The notes: generated from the sequence alone by a model not told the origin. Shown: positions 10,579 to 21,163, numbered from the stretch's first letter. The stretch: 64,000 nucleotides of DNA from Sulfurovum sp. (GCA_027081115.1 JALWLD010000057.1:110397-174396), one strand, 5' to 3'. Made by a program: numbers and translations.

Positions 10579-11067
10579 ATGAAAAGAGTATGGATATTGA
10601 TGATATTTACATTTTCTTCTCTTTTTGCCTATAAAGAGATTGTTGTGGATCTCTCTGAACAGATGGCTTATGCTATAGAAGATGGCTTTGTGGCATTTGA
10701 AGGTCGGATATCTTCAGGAGTCATTGGAAGAGAAACACCTAATGGTGAGTATAGGATCCTGCAAAAGAAGCGTTTTCACAAGTCAAACCTCTGGCCAAAA
10801 CCAGATGGTGGAGCAAAGATGAATTATATGTTACGTTTGAGTAACTCCGGCATTGCGATGCATCTGGGGCATGTACCAAATAAACCAGCTTCCCACGGAT
10901 GTATCCGTATGAAGAGTGGATTTGCACAAAGGATGTTCAAGTGGGCAAGGGTAGGGATTCCTGTTTATGTTGAAGGGGATGCTTTGGATTATTTACACTT
11001 TAGAACAAATTATAAGAGTAAAGATTATTATGTAGACGATTACGGGATGATCGAGTATCATGATTGA
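10579..11067 (+). CDS. L,D-transpeptidase (YkuD domain) family protein
   Basis: Signal peptide, GIAMHLGHVPNKPASHGCIRM matches the HXnSHGCIR catalytic motif. Confidence 0.9.
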   Translation: MKRVWILMIFTFSSLFAYKEIVVDLSEQMAYAIEDGFVAFEGRISSGVIGRETPNGEYRILQKKRFHKSNLWPKPDGGAKMNYMLRLSNSGIAMHLGHVPNKPASHGCIRMKSGFAQRMFKWARVGIPVYVEGDALDYLHFRTNYKSKDYYVDDYGMIEYHD

Positions 11068-11096
11068 GATGTTGTTTTATATCGGGGCAGAATTTA

Positions 11097-11672
11097 TCAT
11101 TCAGTGATAGTGATTTTACGGAAGCTTTGAAAGATGAGTATAATCACGATGATCTCAATGACCAATAGTAAATAATGAAGATCATAGACCTGTGTCTGAT
11201 TGTCTGTAATCTGTTGGGCATTTAACACTTTATAAAAGATATATGCTATTCCCATACCTAAAAGATAACCCAGTTGTTTTGCTGTGTCCAGTTTGGTCAG
11301 TAGGAGATCTGTTTTAAGTAGAAGTGTTTCTGCTCTAACAAGGTAAGATCCAAAGACAAAAGTGATTTGATAACCTATATACATAAGCAGAGCAGTTTGA
11401 TACGAATAGGCATAGAGTAAAAAGTAGAGTATTGCTGCGACCAGTACAAGTTCAACAAAGAGTGAGATACGGAAAAACCAGGTGGCATTGAGTATATGGT
11501 TATAGAGTCTTGCTACAAGTAGCATAGAAAGAGCAAGGTAGACCCCACCTAAAGAGTATATGGAGGGTTCCAGGGGTGTATAGAGTGTAAAAATGGCACC
11601 GACACTCAGCCCTAAAAAGAGTGAGTTGAAGAACTTGTATCGGATGAACCATTCAGGGAGTATTGTTAACAT
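11097..11672 (-). CDS. Hypothetical multi-spanning membrane protein downstream of a TonB-dependent receptor
   Basis: 191 aa with several hydrophobic helices; same strand and only 13 nt from the receptor stop. Confidence 0.7.
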   Translation of the reverse strand: MLTILPEWFIRYKFFNSLFLGLSVGAIFTLYTPLEPSIYSLGGVYLALSMLLVARLYNHILNATWFFRISLFVELVLVAAILYFLLYAYSYQTALLMYIGYQITFVFGSYLVRAETLLLKTDLLLTKLDTAKQLGYLLGMGIAYIFYKVLNAQQITDNQTQVYDLHYLLLVIEIIVIILIFQSFRKITITE

Positions 11673-11685
11673 AAAGTATTATAGC

Positions 11686-13539
11686 TTAAAAGCTGTATTT
11701 TACTTTTGCGTACAAAGAAGCCCCTTCGCTAGCATAACCATAGACTGATTGATACTCTTTGTCAAAAATGTTTCTTGCATGGAGCGTCAAGTCAAGATCT
11801 TCAGCAAGTTTGGCTCCGAAGTTTAGGTTCCATAAGGTATAGTTTCCTGTTGGTACATCTGCTGCAATAGGGAATCCTCCATCTGTGTCAGTTCTATCTC
11901 CAATGTACTGTGCATCTATACCAAAGTACATGTTGCTGTCAGTGTAGTAATTGGCAGAAACATTGAGTGTGTCTTTTGCACGTCTTGGCAGGTCTGATCC
12001 ATCATATTTTTCAAAGTCAATTAAGTGTGTATAGTTAGCATTTAGTACAAGGTTTTCCATTGGTGTGTAAGTACTGGAGATTTCTATTCCTGAGAATCTT
12101 GACTCTCCATCTACATTATAATAGCCATAATTAACATAATCATAATCTATGTAATCTTCTACTTTATTGTTGAAGTAAGAAATAGAGATGAGTTTTTTGT
12201 AGCTAGCAGTTATATCAAATCCTGTTGTATAGCTTGGATTTAGAAAAGTACCAAAAACAGTATTTGCAAATTGGAAAGAACTTGGTGCATCATACGAGGT
12301 ATAGTAGTTAGCAGCAGTAGTAAATCCTTCCAAAAATGAATGCTGATGTTTCAAACCTATTTTGTAAGTGGTTTTATTGTCAAATTCATCATAATTGTCA
12401 TAACGCAGGTTGGTTTCTAAAAGTGTTCTGTCATTGATATGATAGATATTTGAAATATAGACAGCTTTGTTTGTATACGCTGCTTCGCTTGCTGCGAAAT
12501 CATTGTATTGGTTGAATCCATCAATATCCTTGTACTCGAGACCAAGAATCACTTTTCCTACACCATAGTCATATTTGTTTATAAGCGAATATTCTTTGAT
12601 TGTTGCTTTGTATGCATTGACACCATCTCCAAAAAAAGGATTTGTAGTAAAATATTCTCTTTCATACTCTCCTTTACTTGCCTGGAAAAGAGCAGTGTAA
12701 TTATTGTATGAAAAATCATAGTTAAGTGCATAATTGGTTTGGTCTGAAGTAGCATGACTAAAGTCATCATCCGCTTGCGCAAATGAATAAGAATCATCCC
12801 ACTCTGTTTTTGTTTTGTAACGGTTGTAACTGAGTCTTAGTTTGTTATTTTCATTAAACGCGTAACCAAGTTTGATATTTCCATTTTTATTTTCATAACT
12901 GTCTGACTCAGCATCTCTTGGTGCTAGAGCTGAAAAACCATCACTGTCAAGGTATGAACCAAGTACCTGTGCAGTAAACCTTTCATCTTTATAAGAGAGG
13001 TCTGCATCAACGCCTTTGGTGTTATATGAACCATAAGAAAGTGCAAGTGAACCATGTACCCCCTTTTTAGGCTGTTTTGTAATGATGTTAATGACACCGG
13101 CTGAAGCGTTGGACCCCCAGATGGAACTTGCTCCGCCTTTTACGATTTCTATCTGCTTGATATTACTTGTGGTCAGTGCATCAAGAAGTGCTGTTCCATT
13201 AGTTGTACTGGGATCATTGAGTCTCATCCCGTCTATCATAACAAGTATCTGGCCTGAATCCATACCTCTCATAAAAAAAGAAGTAGGTTGTCCTAATCCT
13301 CCTGATTGAGCAACTTGGATACCGGACTGAGTGGAGATAGCCTGTGCTACAGTCTGGTAGCCTTTTTCTTCGATATCTTCAGCTGTGATGACTGTAATGT
13401 CAGAGGTTGTCTCAGCGATACTTTGTGTGGTTTTGTTGGCTGAGATAACAGTGATCTCTCCCATATCCACTTCTTCTGCATGTATATTTGTTGTTAAGAG
13501 TAGGGTTGCCGTGATAAGGCTAAGTGATTTGATGGTCAT
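11686..13539 (-). CDS. TonB-dependent receptor (BtuB/CirA-like)
   Basis: Start at 13539 gives a signal peptide (MTIKSLSLITATLLLTTNIHA); TonB box-like VDMGEITVIS; plug domain (GGASSIWGSNASAGVINIIT); C-terminal YAKVKYSF. Confidence 0.92.
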   Translation of the reverse strand: MTIKSLSLITATLLLTTNIHAEEVDMGEITVISANKTTQSIAETTSDITVITAEDIEEKGYQTVAQAISTQSGIQVAQSGGLGQPTSFFMRGMDSGQILVMIDGMRLNDPSTTNGTALLDALTTSNIKQIEIVKGGASSIWGSNASAGVINIITKQPKKGVHGSLALSYGSYNTKGVDADLSYKDERFTAQVLGSYLDSDGFSALAPRDAESDSYENKNGNIKLGYAFNENNKLRLSYNRYKTKTEWDDSYSFAQADDDFSHATSDQTNYALNYDFSYNNYTALFQASKGEYEREYFTTNPFFGDGVNAYKATIKEYSLINKYDYGVGKVILGLEYKDIDGFNQYNDFAASEAAYTNKAVYISNIYHINDRTLLETNLRYDNYDEFDNKTTYKIGLKHQHSFLEGFTTAANYYTSYDAPSSFQFANTVFGTFLNPSYTTGFDITASYKKLISISYFNNKVEDYIDYDYVNYGYYNVDGESRFSGIEISSTYTPMENLVLNANYTHLIDFEKYDGSDLPRRAKDTLNVSANYYTDSNMYFGIDAQYIGDRTDTDGGFPIAADVPTGNYTLWNLNFGAKLAEDLDLTLHARNIFDKEYQSVYGYASEGASLYAKVKYSF

Positions 13540-13595
13540 TATGTTTCCTTGTTTTATATTAGGTCTGGAATAGCCAAACTTATATGTGTTATGTA

Positions 13596-13626
13596 TGTGT
13601 ATAAATGTATAGAGCGTGTGTATAAA
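13596..13626 (-). repeat. Direct repeat TGTGTATAAA x2 (21-bp spacing) upstream of the TonB receptor
   Basis: Identical 10-mers at 13596-13605 and 13617-13626 on the + strand. Confidence 0.4.
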
Positions 13627-13627
13627 A

Positions 13628-13792
13628 TTATGCTGAGTGAAGAGGAGGAGAGGTTTTATATTCTTCAATTTTAAAGGCATGGTTGTGGTACTGAACATTA
13701 CTGTCTACGGTACATAATTTATTGAGAGTAGAATACATCGCAATAATTGCCAAAGAATAGTAACGTTTGGTATAGCCTCGTAAGTGTTTCAT
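13628..13792 (-). CDS. Possible small ORF (54 aa), function unknown
   Basis: MKHLRGYTKRYYSLAIIAMYSTLNKLCTVDSNVQYHNHAFKIEEYKTSPPLHSA*; below the ORF-track length cutoff; no clear Shine-Dalgarno. Confidence 0.3.
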   Translation of the reverse strand: MKHLRGYTKRYYSLAIIAMYSTLNKLCTVDSNVQYHNHAFKIEEYKTSPPLHSA

Positions 13793-13826
13793 GTGCGGAT
13801 TTTACACTAATTTAAATAAAATCGAG

Positions 13827-13832
13827 TATAAT
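13827..13832 (+). promoter_or_regulatory. Putative -10 (TATAAT) for dapD
   Basis: TATAAT 38 nt upstream of the dapD ATG. Confidence 0.4.
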
Positions 13833-13869
13833 CCTTAAAAATATTTTTTATTATTATCAGGAGAATTCA

Positions 13870-15063
13870 ATGGCAATTGAAACAGTTACATTAACAGATG
13901 AATTTAAAGCATTGGTAGCAGACGTTACTTCACAAGAGGGCTACAGAGAGCCGATTGCATTTGGTATTGCTAGAGTGGACAGGGGGCAGAAGAATGCTGA
14001 AAAAGTACTTCAGGCAAATTTTGGTCTTGTAAACTGGAAAGAAAATTATGGTTCTGCAGCGGTATTTATCAAGGCATTGCAAGAGGCAAACTGTGATGTA
14101 AATTGCGCAGCTTCTGAGTTTGTAACAACGATCAATGATAACTTTGTGCAGAATTGTATGGCTGCATTTGCACCATATCTTGCAGAAGCAACAGGCGAAG
14201 CACATAAAAATGTACAAGTCATTAAAACATTGGCGTCTATGGAAGATATTGCTAAGAATTTTAGAATTGTTTTCTTGTTTGAAGATGCAAATCCTCAGTC
14301 AGTGGAATCTGTCTATTTGAAGCTCTATTCTATTTCATTGGCAAAAGCACCACTTAGAAGAGTAAATCTTAATGGTGCCTTTGGCATCTTGTCAAATGTG
14401 GCATGGGTTGGGAATACACCTTATGAGCTTGACTACCTTAGAGAGAATGAAATAGAAATGAAACTCAACGGCACATTCCCAAAAATTGATTCTGTAGATA
14501 AGTTCCCAAGATATCTACAACACATCATCCCAGCAGATAATACAAGAATACTTGAAGCTTCCAAAGTAAGAATGGGTGCACAGTTGGCAGCTGGTACTAC
14601 AGTAATGCCAGGTGCTTCATACATCAATTTCAATGCAGGGACACTTGGTCCGGTAATGGTTGAAGGACGTATCTCTTCTTCTGCGATTGTAGGTGCCGGT
14701 TCAGATGTCGGTGGTGGTGCAAGTATCCTTGGTGTACTTTCAGGAACTGACGGAAACCCTATTACTATTGGAGAAAATACATTGTTAGGTGCAAACTCTA
14801 CTTGTGGTATTCCTCTTGGTGATGCATGTATTATTGATGGTGGTTTGGCAATTTTTGCTGGAACAAAAGTTTCCATAACAGAAGAAGAACTAGCGAAGAT
14901 CATCGAAGCAAACCCAGGAAAAGAGATAGAGTATAAAAATATTTTCAGAGCCGATGAACTGCAGGGATTAAATGGTTTACATTTCAGACAGGACTCTACT
15001 ACCGGAGAGATCGTAGTGAGAAGATCAACTAGAGAAGTACAGCTTAACGCAGTATTGCATTAA
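13870..15063 (+). CDS. dapD: 2,3,4,5-tetrahydropyridine-2,6-dicarboxylate N-succinyltransferase (epsilon-type DapD)
   Basis: Left-handed beta-helix region (PGASYINFNAGTLGPVMVEGRISSSAIVGAGSDVGGGASILGVL); length and motifs match long DapD. Confidence 0.88.
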   Translation: MAIETVTLTDEFKALVADVTSQEGYREPIAFGIARVDRGQKNAEKVLQANFGLVNWKENYGSAAVFIKALQEANCDVNCAASEFVTTINDNFVQNCMAAFAPYLAEATGEAHKNVQVIKTLASMEDIAKNFRIVFLFEDANPQSVESVYLKLYSISLAKAPLRRVNLNGAFGILSNVAWVGNTPYELDYLRENEIEMKLNGTFPKIDSVDKFPRYLQHIIPADNTRILEASKVRMGAQLAAGTTVMPGASYINFNAGTLGPVMVEGRISSSAIVGAGSDVGGGASILGVLSGTDGNPITIGENTLLGANSTCGIPLGDACIIDGGLAIFAGTKVSITEEELAKIIEANPGKEIEYKNIFRADELQGLNGLHFRQDSTTGEIVVRRSTREVQLNAVLH

Positions 15064-15104
15064 AATGTAAGTGGGGCGATTGTGATCGTACCAAAAGGTA
15101 AAAA

Positions 15105-15341
15105 ATGAACGAAGAAAATGTAGTAGAACGTGTCTGTCTTTTGGCACTTATGAAAAAAGAGCCAGAAGAGACACTCCTGGATGTACAAAAGATGCTTGTT
15201 GAGACAGGTATGTTTGAGATGAAAGAGTGTAAAGAGGTGTTTAAAAAACTTGAAGATGAACAGTATATCTCTTCGAATGGCTCTTTGACTATGAAGGGTG
15301 TAATGGAAGCCAAAGTGGCTGAAGAGATGTTTAAGCAATGA
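15105..15341 (+). CDS. Conserved hypothetical small protein (78 aa)
   Basis: ORF with coding-like composition lying between dapD and the S4 gene in the same direction. Confidence 0.65.
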   Translation: MNEENVVERVCLLALMKKEPEETLLDVQKMLVETGMFEMKECKEVFKKLEDEQYISSNGSLTMKGVMEAKVAEEMFKQ

Positions 15342-15397
15342 GAACCGTTAATCAAATGACAATAGTTTGTTGTTTGTAGGTTCAGAATAAAAAAAGG
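15339..15397 (+). repeat. Copy B of the dispersed intergenic hairpin element (see copy A at 8364)
   Basis: TGAGAACCGTTAATCAAATGACAATAGTTTGTTGTTTGTAGGTTCAGAATAAAAAAAGG; 10-bp stem 15353-15362/15367-15376 with two G.U wobbles. Confidence 0.65.
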
Positions 15398-15404
15398 ATA
15401 AAAC

Positions 15405-15650
15405 ATGCGTGTAGACAAATGGTTGTCGGCGGTGAATGTTGTGAAGCGTCGTACGATCGCTACTGATATGTTAAAATCCGGCGTAGTTTTTGTTAATGAT
15501 ATGAAAGCAAAAGCTTCTAAAGATCTGAAGATCGGAGACAAAGTGACCATCGAGTATCTTAAAGGGGCAAAGTCTTACGAAGTGTTGCAGATACCTACAA
15601 CCAAGACAATCCCAAAAAGTCAAAAAGAAGAGTATGTGAAAGAGTTGTAA
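15405..15650 (+). CDS. S4 domain RNA-binding protein (HslR/RqcP-like)
   Basis: MRVDKWLSAVNVVKRRTIATDMLKSGVVFVND S4 signature. Confidence 0.9.
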   Translation: MRVDKWLSAVNVVKRRTIATDMLKSGVVFVNDMKAKASKDLKIGDKVTIEYLKGAKSYEVLQIPTTKTIPKSQKEEYVKEL

Positions 15651-16625
15651 ATGAATATAAAATATCAATTTGAAAAACTGTTTAACAATGAGATGTCTGC
15701 GGACGAGGCACGTCAGTTTCTTATAGAGCTTTATGAAAAAGGTGAGAGTGGAGCTGATATAGCAGCAGCAGCTTCTGTAATGCGTGAGCACTCCATTAAA
15801 CTTGCACTTTCTGATGCTTTACGTGAAAAAGCTATAGATATTGTAGGTACGGGTGGAGACAAGAGTGGTTCTTTTAATATCTCTACTACAGTTTCTCTTT
15901 TGCTTGCTTCTCTTGGACGTGTGGTGGCGAAACATGGGAACAGAAGTATTACTTCAAACTCGGGTTCTACAGATGTATTGGAAGCTTTGGGTATAAATCT
16001 TAATCTCTCTATGGATAATAAGATCAAGATGTTAGAAGAGACGGGTTTTTGTTTCTTTCCTGCAACAGATCATCATCCTGCCATGAATCATATTATGCCA
16101 ATTCGTAAATCTATAGAACATAGAACCATCTTTAATCTTCTGGGACCTCTGACTAACCCCGCAGGTGCAAAAAAATATATGTTGGGTGTATTTGATCCTG
16201 TTTATATCAAACCTATGGCAGAAGCCTTGCTTGAACTAGATACAAAAAGAGCGTATGTTGTCTCTTCTCATGATGGGATGGATGAACTTTCTCTCTCTGG
16301 GAATTCATCATTTGCCTATGTGGAAGACAATCGTATTTCACAAGGAGAGATAAATCCTGAATCATTAGGATTTACACTGGCCTCAAAAGAGATGATACAA
16401 GGTGGAGATGCAAAGGTAAATGCACAGATCACAAAAGATATTTTTTCTGGTGTTGAGCAAGGCCCTAAAAGAGATATTATTGTGCTTAATGCAGCATTTG
16501 CACTTTTTGTAGATGGCGGGGTGAGAGATATAGATGAAGCTATTGAAATGGCAAAAGAGGGCCTGGATTCAGGGAAAGCTGCAAAGCATTTGAAAAAAAT
16601 AGCTAAATTCAGTCAAACTGTATAA
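15651..16625 (+). CDS. trpD: Anthranilate phosphoribosyltransferase
   Basis: VGTGGDKSGSFNISTT, KHGNRSITSNSGSTDVLEALG, NLLGPLTNPA. Confidence 0.96.
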   Translation: MNIKYQFEKLFNNEMSADEARQFLIELYEKGESGADIAAAASVMREHSIKLALSDALREKAIDIVGTGGDKSGSFNISTTVSLLLASLGRVVAKHGNRSITSNSGSTDVLEALGINLNLSMDNKIKMLEETGFCFFPATDHHPAMNHIMPIRKSIEHRTIFNLLGPLTNPAGAKKYMLGVFDPVYIKPMAEALLELDTKRAYVVSSHDGMDELSLSGNSSFAYVEDNRISQGEINPESLGFTLASKEMIQGGDAKVNAQITKDIFSGVEQGPKRDIIVLNAAFALFVDGGVRDIDEAIEMAKEGLDSGKAAKHLKKIAKFSQTV

Positions 16626-16631
16626 CGTCAG

Positions 16632-17045
16632 ATGATAAAAGAAATTACAGCATCACTTTTGGAATTAGATGGGGTAGTAAAGTATTTACATGAAGTTTTA
16701 CCCCACAATGCCATTGTTTTTCTGAGAGGAGATCTGGCAGCAGGTAAAACTACTCTGACACAGGCAGTAGCCAAAGCCAAAGGTATTGATGCTGAAGTAA
16801 CATCTCCGACTTTTTCTCTACAACAGTGCTATGCTGATGATCTTTATCATTACGATCTCTATCGTCTTGATCATGAAGAGTTTATGAACTTAGGACTTTT
16901 TGAAGAGTTTGAAAAGAATGGGTGGCATATGGTAGAGTGGGGCTCAGATGGGCTTAAAGCCTTTTTAGAAGGTGTTGGCTATAATGTAGCCCTTGTAGAG
17001 ATAGAGAATCAAGAAGAGAAAAGATTGTATAGGATAACTGTTTAA
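16632..17045 (+). CDS. tsaE: tRNA threonylcarbamoyladenosine biosynthesis ATPase
   Basis: FLRGDLAAGKTTLTQ Walker A, SPTFSLQQ, HYDLYRL, MVEWGSDG. Confidence 0.94.
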   Translation: MIKEITASLLELDGVVKYLHEVLPHNAIVFLRGDLAAGKTTLTQAVAKAKGIDAEVTSPTFSLQQCYADDLYHYDLYRLDHEEFMNLGLFEEFEKNGWHMVEWGSDGLKAFLEGVGYNVALVEIENQEEKRLYRITV

Positions 17046-17767
17046 TGCACACACTTGAAGCCAGAGCACTTGCAAAAACTATTAAAAAGACCAACATAGT
17101 GCATGACATTTCGCTCATTGTAAAGAGTAGAGAGATTGTTGGTTTGCTTGGTCCCAATGGTGCGGGGAAAACCACCTCTTTTTATATGGTCTGTGGTTTG
17201 ACAGATGCTACAGCAGGAGAAGTGTTTTTAGATGGAGAAGATATTACAAAACTGCCTTTAAGTTCACGTGCTCAGATGGGGATTGGGTATTTGCCTCAGG
17301 AGTCAAGTATTTTTAAAGACTTGACGGTGGAGGAAAATCTATTCATCGCTGCTGAAGCATTAAATATTGATAAAGAGAAAGTACAGCCACGTATCGAAAA
17401 ACTTCTAGAGATCTTCAATATTGAACCTATACGTGCACGTATAGGTATACGTCTAAGTGGAGGAGAGAGAAGAAGGGTAGAGATAGCACGTGCATTAGTC
17501 GGAGAGCCTAAATTCCTTCTTCTAGATGAACCTTTTGCAGGTGTTGACCCTATAGCAGTACTTGATATCCAAAATATTATTAAACAGTTGGTTGATCTTG
17601 ATATGGGAATATTGATTACTGATCATAATGTACGAGAAACTTTGGGCATTTGTGACCGAGCTTATGTAATGCGTTCAGGAGAAATGTTGGCAAGTGGTAC
17701 TTCTGATGAAATTGCCAATGATGAAAATGTACGAAAGTATTATCTTGGAGAGCATTTTACATTTTAA
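17045..17767 (+). CDS. lptB: LPS export ABC transporter ATP-binding protein
   Basis: GLLGPNGAGKTTSFYM, YLPQESSIF, LSGGERRRVEIARAL, FLLLDEPFAGVDPIAV, ITDHNVRETL. Confidence 0.95.
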   Translation: MHTLEARALAKTIKKTNIVHDISLIVKSREIVGLLGPNGAGKTTSFYMVCGLTDATAGEVFLDGEDITKLPLSSRAQMGIGYLPQESSIFKDLTVEENLFIAAEALNIDKEKVQPRIEKLLEIFNIEPIRARIGIRLSGGERRRVEIARALVGEPKFLLLDEPFAGVDPIAVLDIQNIIKQLVDLDMGILITDHNVRETLGICDRAYVMRSGEMLASGTSDEIANDENVRKYYLGEHFTF

Positions 17768-17776
17768 GGATATTTT

Positions 17777-18532
17777 ATGAAACTATCTGAGGCAAAAGCA
17801 CTTCTCGATGCTGAAGTAGAGAAACGCAATGTACGCTCAGAACTCTCTCTTGAAAAACCGGATCCTCTTTTGATCGCTTCTAAATTTAAAGATGAAACCA
17901 TTGCCCTTATCTGTGCACTGTTCGCCTATGGAAATGCAGCACTCATCGTGAATTTCTTAGCTTCATTAGATTTTTCTCTATTGGATGAGAGTGAAGAAAA
18001 TATTCGTAAAACATTTGCTTCTCACTACTATCGTTTTCAAAAACCTGAAGATGTTATAGCTCTCTTTATTGCAATGAAACGACTCAAAGAAATAGACAGT
18101 ATAGAAAATATTTTTTATGAGGGATATAAAAAAGAACATAATATTTTGGATGGTATGTGGTATTTTATAGAGGTTTTAAAAAATATATATACTCATCAAA
18201 CTCAGGGTTACTCTTTTTTGGTGGGTTCTGTACCTAAAAAAATAAATACAGCAGGTACCTATAAACGCTATATGATGTATTTACGTTGGATGGTACGTAA
18301 AGACAGCTTAGATATGGGTTTGTGGTCCAAGGTAGATAAAAAAGATTTGCTTATGCCTCTAGACACACATACCTTTAAAGTTTCTCAAAAGTTGAAATTG
18401 TTAAAACGAAAATCGTATGATATGAAAGCTGTTATAGAGCTAACGGAGCGTTTTAGGAAATGGGATAAAACTGACCCTGTCAAGTATGATTTTGCTTTGT
18501 ATAGACTGGGACAGGAAAATATCATCACATAA
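17777..18532 (+). CDS. TIGR02757 (DUF2400) family protein
   Basis: DPLLIASKF, CALFAYGN, LRWMVRKDSLDMGLW, MPLDTHTFKVS typical of the family. Confidence 0.85.
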   Translation: MKLSEAKALLDAEVEKRNVRSELSLEKPDPLLIASKFKDETIALICALFAYGNAALIVNFLASLDFSLLDESEENIRKTFASHYYRFQKPEDVIALFIAMKRLKEIDSIENIFYEGYKKEHNILDGMWYFIEVLKNIYTHQTQGYSFLVGSVPKKINTAGTYKRYMMYLRWMVRKDSLDMGLWSKVDKKDLLMPLDTHTFKVSQKLKLLKRKSYDMKAVIELTERFRKWDKTDPVKYDFALYRLGQENIIT

Positions 18533-18633
18533 GTATAAATTCATATATATTAACCCGGTTTTTAGTACATTTTCTGTAAAATACGGGCAAATGAATCTCT
18601 TGAGTAGATTCGATATTAACTAGAGGATGTTTT

Positions 18634-19353
18634 ATGGAAGGTGTATTTACTTACCTTGGTGCTATTTTCGGACACGGACAAATGATGTTCGTGGCGCACT
18701 TGATCTTAGTTGCAATTATTATTATTGCGATCGCAAAAATGGCTACAAAAAGCCTTAGAGCTGTACCTAATGGTACGCAAAACGTGATGGAAGCATACCT
18801 TGGTGGTGCTGTAGCTATGGGAAAAGATGTTATTGGTGAAGAACTTGCAAGAAAGTATTTACCTCTTGTTGCCGCTGTGGGTATGTTTGTATTTGTTTCC
18901 AACGTGATCGGTATTATCCCAGGGTTTGAATCTCCAACGTCAAACATTAATGTCACATTGCCATTGGCACTTTTGGTATTTTTCTATTATAACTATGAAG
19001 GTATAAAGAAAAATGGTGTGGTACATTATTTTGCACACTTTGCCGGACCGGTAAAAATACTTGCCCCTCTAATGTTCCCAATTGAGATCGTTTCTCATAT
19101 TTCTAGAATCATTTCACTCTCATTCAGACTTTTTGGTAACATCAAAGGTGATGATCTTTTCTTATGGGTACTTTTGATGTTGGTACCATTTATCGCGCCA
19201 CTTCCTGCATACCTTCTGTTAACATTCTCAGCATTGTTACAGACTTTTGTATTTATGATCCTTATCTATGTTTATCTTGCAGGTGCTGTAGCGATTGATG
19301 ATGAACATGAGAAAGCACCAAACCCAGTTGTAGACACAATGGGTGCAGTATAA
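18634..19353 (+). CDS. atpB: F1F0 ATP synthase subunit a
   Basis: [32 protein letters not shown]; multi-TM. Confidence 0.95.
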   Translation: MEGVFTYLGAIFGHGQMMFVAHLILVAIIIIAIAKMATKSLRAVPNGTQNVMEAYLGGAVAMGKDVIGEELARKYLPLVAAVGMFVFVSNVIGIIPGFESPTSNINVTLPLALLVFFYYNYEGIKKNGVVHYFAHFAGPVKILAPLMFPIEIVSHISRIISLSFRLFGNIKGDDLFLWVLLMLVPFIAPLPAYLLLTFSALLQTFVFMILIYVYLAGAVAIDDEHEKAPNPVVDTMGAV

Positions 19354-19360
19354 AAAGACA

Positions 19361-19639
19361 ATGAGACTCGGGGAGAGACCACTGGGTTTCATTGTTAATT
19401 TTCTTTTAGGCGTTGCATGGGCTTTTGTGCTCATCGGTGTCACTACTTCCTTCTTTTCCTTTTACGGTACAAGTATTTTATCAGCAATTATTTATGCACT
19501 TATCGGTGCTTTACCTGGTATGGTAGCAGTACTTCTACTCGAATATATCATTACTTCAAAAGAGCAATATGAGGAGTTGAGAAAGCAGACTCAATTGCTT
19601 GAAAAACTTCTTGCTGCACAAGAGCAAAAAAATACATAA
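19361..19639 (+). CDS. Small membrane protein co-located with atpB
   Basis: Two or three TM helices plus C-terminal coiled region; tight spacing after atpB. Confidence 0.75.
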   Translation: MRLGERPLGFIVNFLLGVAWAFVLIGVTTSFFSFYGTSILSAIIYALIGALPGMVAVLLLEYIITSKEQYEELRKQTQLLEKLLAAQEQKNT

Positions 19640-19698
19640 ACTCCTTTATAGCACCAAAACGCTATAATCTTCTTAATTATTTCACAAGGAATTCCACC

Positions 19699-21129
19699 AT
19701 GTTTGAAACCGTTATCGGTCTTGAAGTTCATGTACAATTGAATACAAAAACAAAACTTTTTTGTGCCTGTCCTACCTCTTTTGCAGAACACCAAAATACA
19801 AATACCTGTCCCACTTGTTTAGCCCTTCCCGGAGCATTGCCGGTTGTCAATAAAGAAGCAGCGATAAAAGCAATGCGTTTTGGGTATGCGATCAATGCGA
19901 ATGTAAATCATACTTCACATTTTGATAGAAAGTCATACTTCTACCCGGATTCTCCTTCGGCCTATCAGATCACACAGTTAACCAAAGCCATTGTACAAAA
20001 AGGTGAAGTGTTTATTGATCTTGCAGATGGATCACAAAAACGTATTGGGATGACTCAGGCACACCTTGAGGCTGATGCAGGTAAGAATATGCATGAAGGA
20101 GAGTATTCCAAAGTGGACTTGAATCGTGCAGGTACACCATTGATGGAGATTGTTTCAGATCCGGATATGCGCTCTTCGGAGGAAGCTGTAGCATATTTGA
20201 AAAAGCTTCATGCTACGGTGCGTTACCTTGACATCAGTGATGCAAACATGCAAGAGGGATCATTCAGATGTGATGTAAATGTTTCTATTCGACCAAAAGG
20301 GCAAGAAGCATATGGTACGAGAGTAGAGATAAAAAATATCAATTCATTTAAATTTGTAGCTGCAGCAATTGCATATGAAGTACAAAGGCAGACAGAAGCC
20401 TATGAAGATGGTGTCTATGAGCAAGAAGTATATCAAGAAACACGTTTGTGGGATGTTGATAAAGGTGAGACACGCTCTATGAGAGGGAAAGAAGAAGCGG
20501 CAGACTACCGTTATTTTCCGGATCCTGATCTTCGTCCTCTGATCGTTACTGAAGAGATGGTAGAAGAGGCAAAAAAGATTCCTGAACTGCCAGATGCAAA
20601 AGTCAAACGTTATGTAGAAGTACTTGGGATTAAGCGATCTGATGCACTTGTTATTACTTCTAATAAAGAGTTGGCATACTATTTTGAAGAGATGTTGGAG
20701 CATGATGCTGTAGCAAAAACAGCAGTCACATGGTTGACCTCTGAGCTTTTGGGACGTTTGAACAAGGCCGGACATGATATTGAAGATTCACCAATCTCTG
20801 CAGCTACATTAGGTGATCTGCTTGCCAAGATGTCAGATGATACTATTTCTGGAAAAGGTGCCAAGGAAATTTTGGATCATATGATGGAGAATGAGAGTCG
20901 TGATATTGATGCACTCATTGATGAACTTGGATTGGCACAGGTCAGTGATGATGGCGCAATACTTGCAATTATTGATGAGATACTTGCAAATAATCAAGAT
21001 AAAGTAGAGCAGTATAAAGCGGGTAAAGAGAAACTCTTTGGCTTCTTTGTGGGGCAAACGATGAAAGCAAGCAAAGGTACTGCCAACCCTGGTAAAGTAA
21101 ATGATTTACTGAAACAGAGACTGGGTTAA
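19699..21129 (+). CDS. gatB: Asp-tRNA(Asn)/Glu-tRNA(Gln) amidotransferase subunit B
   Basis: [47 protein letters not shown]. Confidence 0.97.
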   Translation: MFETVIGLEVHVQLNTKTKLFCACPTSFAEHQNTNTCPTCLALPGALPVVNKEAAIKAMRFGYAINANVNHTSHFDRKSYFYPDSPSAYQITQLTKAIVQKGEVFIDLADGSQKRIGMTQAHLEADAGKNMHEGEYSKVDLNRAGTPLMEIVSDPDMRSSEEAVAYLKKLHATVRYLDISDANMQEGSFRCDVNVSIRPKGQEAYGTRVEIKNINSFKFVAAAIAYEVQRQTEAYEDGVYEQEVYQETRLWDVDKGETRSMRGKEEAADYRYFPDPDLRPLIVTEEMVEEAKKIPELPDAKVKRYVEVLGIKRSDALVITSNKELAYYFEEMLEHDAVAKTAVTWLTSELLGRLNKAGHDIEDSPISAATLGDLLAKMSDDTISGKGAKEILDHMMENESRDIDALIDELGLAQVSDDGAILAIIDEILANNQDKVEQYKAGKEKLFGFFVGQTMKASKGTANPGKVNDLLKQRLG

Positions 21130-21163
21130 GCTACAAAAATAAAATAGAAACAAGGAGGGGAAG

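Noticed and set aside
13540-13800. Cobalamin riboswitch upstream of the BtuB-like receptor
   Set aside because: No B12-box-like sequence or long conserved core was visible on the minus strand.
14433-14903. 156-aa minus-strand ORF inside dapD
   Set aside because: Shadow of the beta-helix repeats; Pro/Ser-rich artefact.
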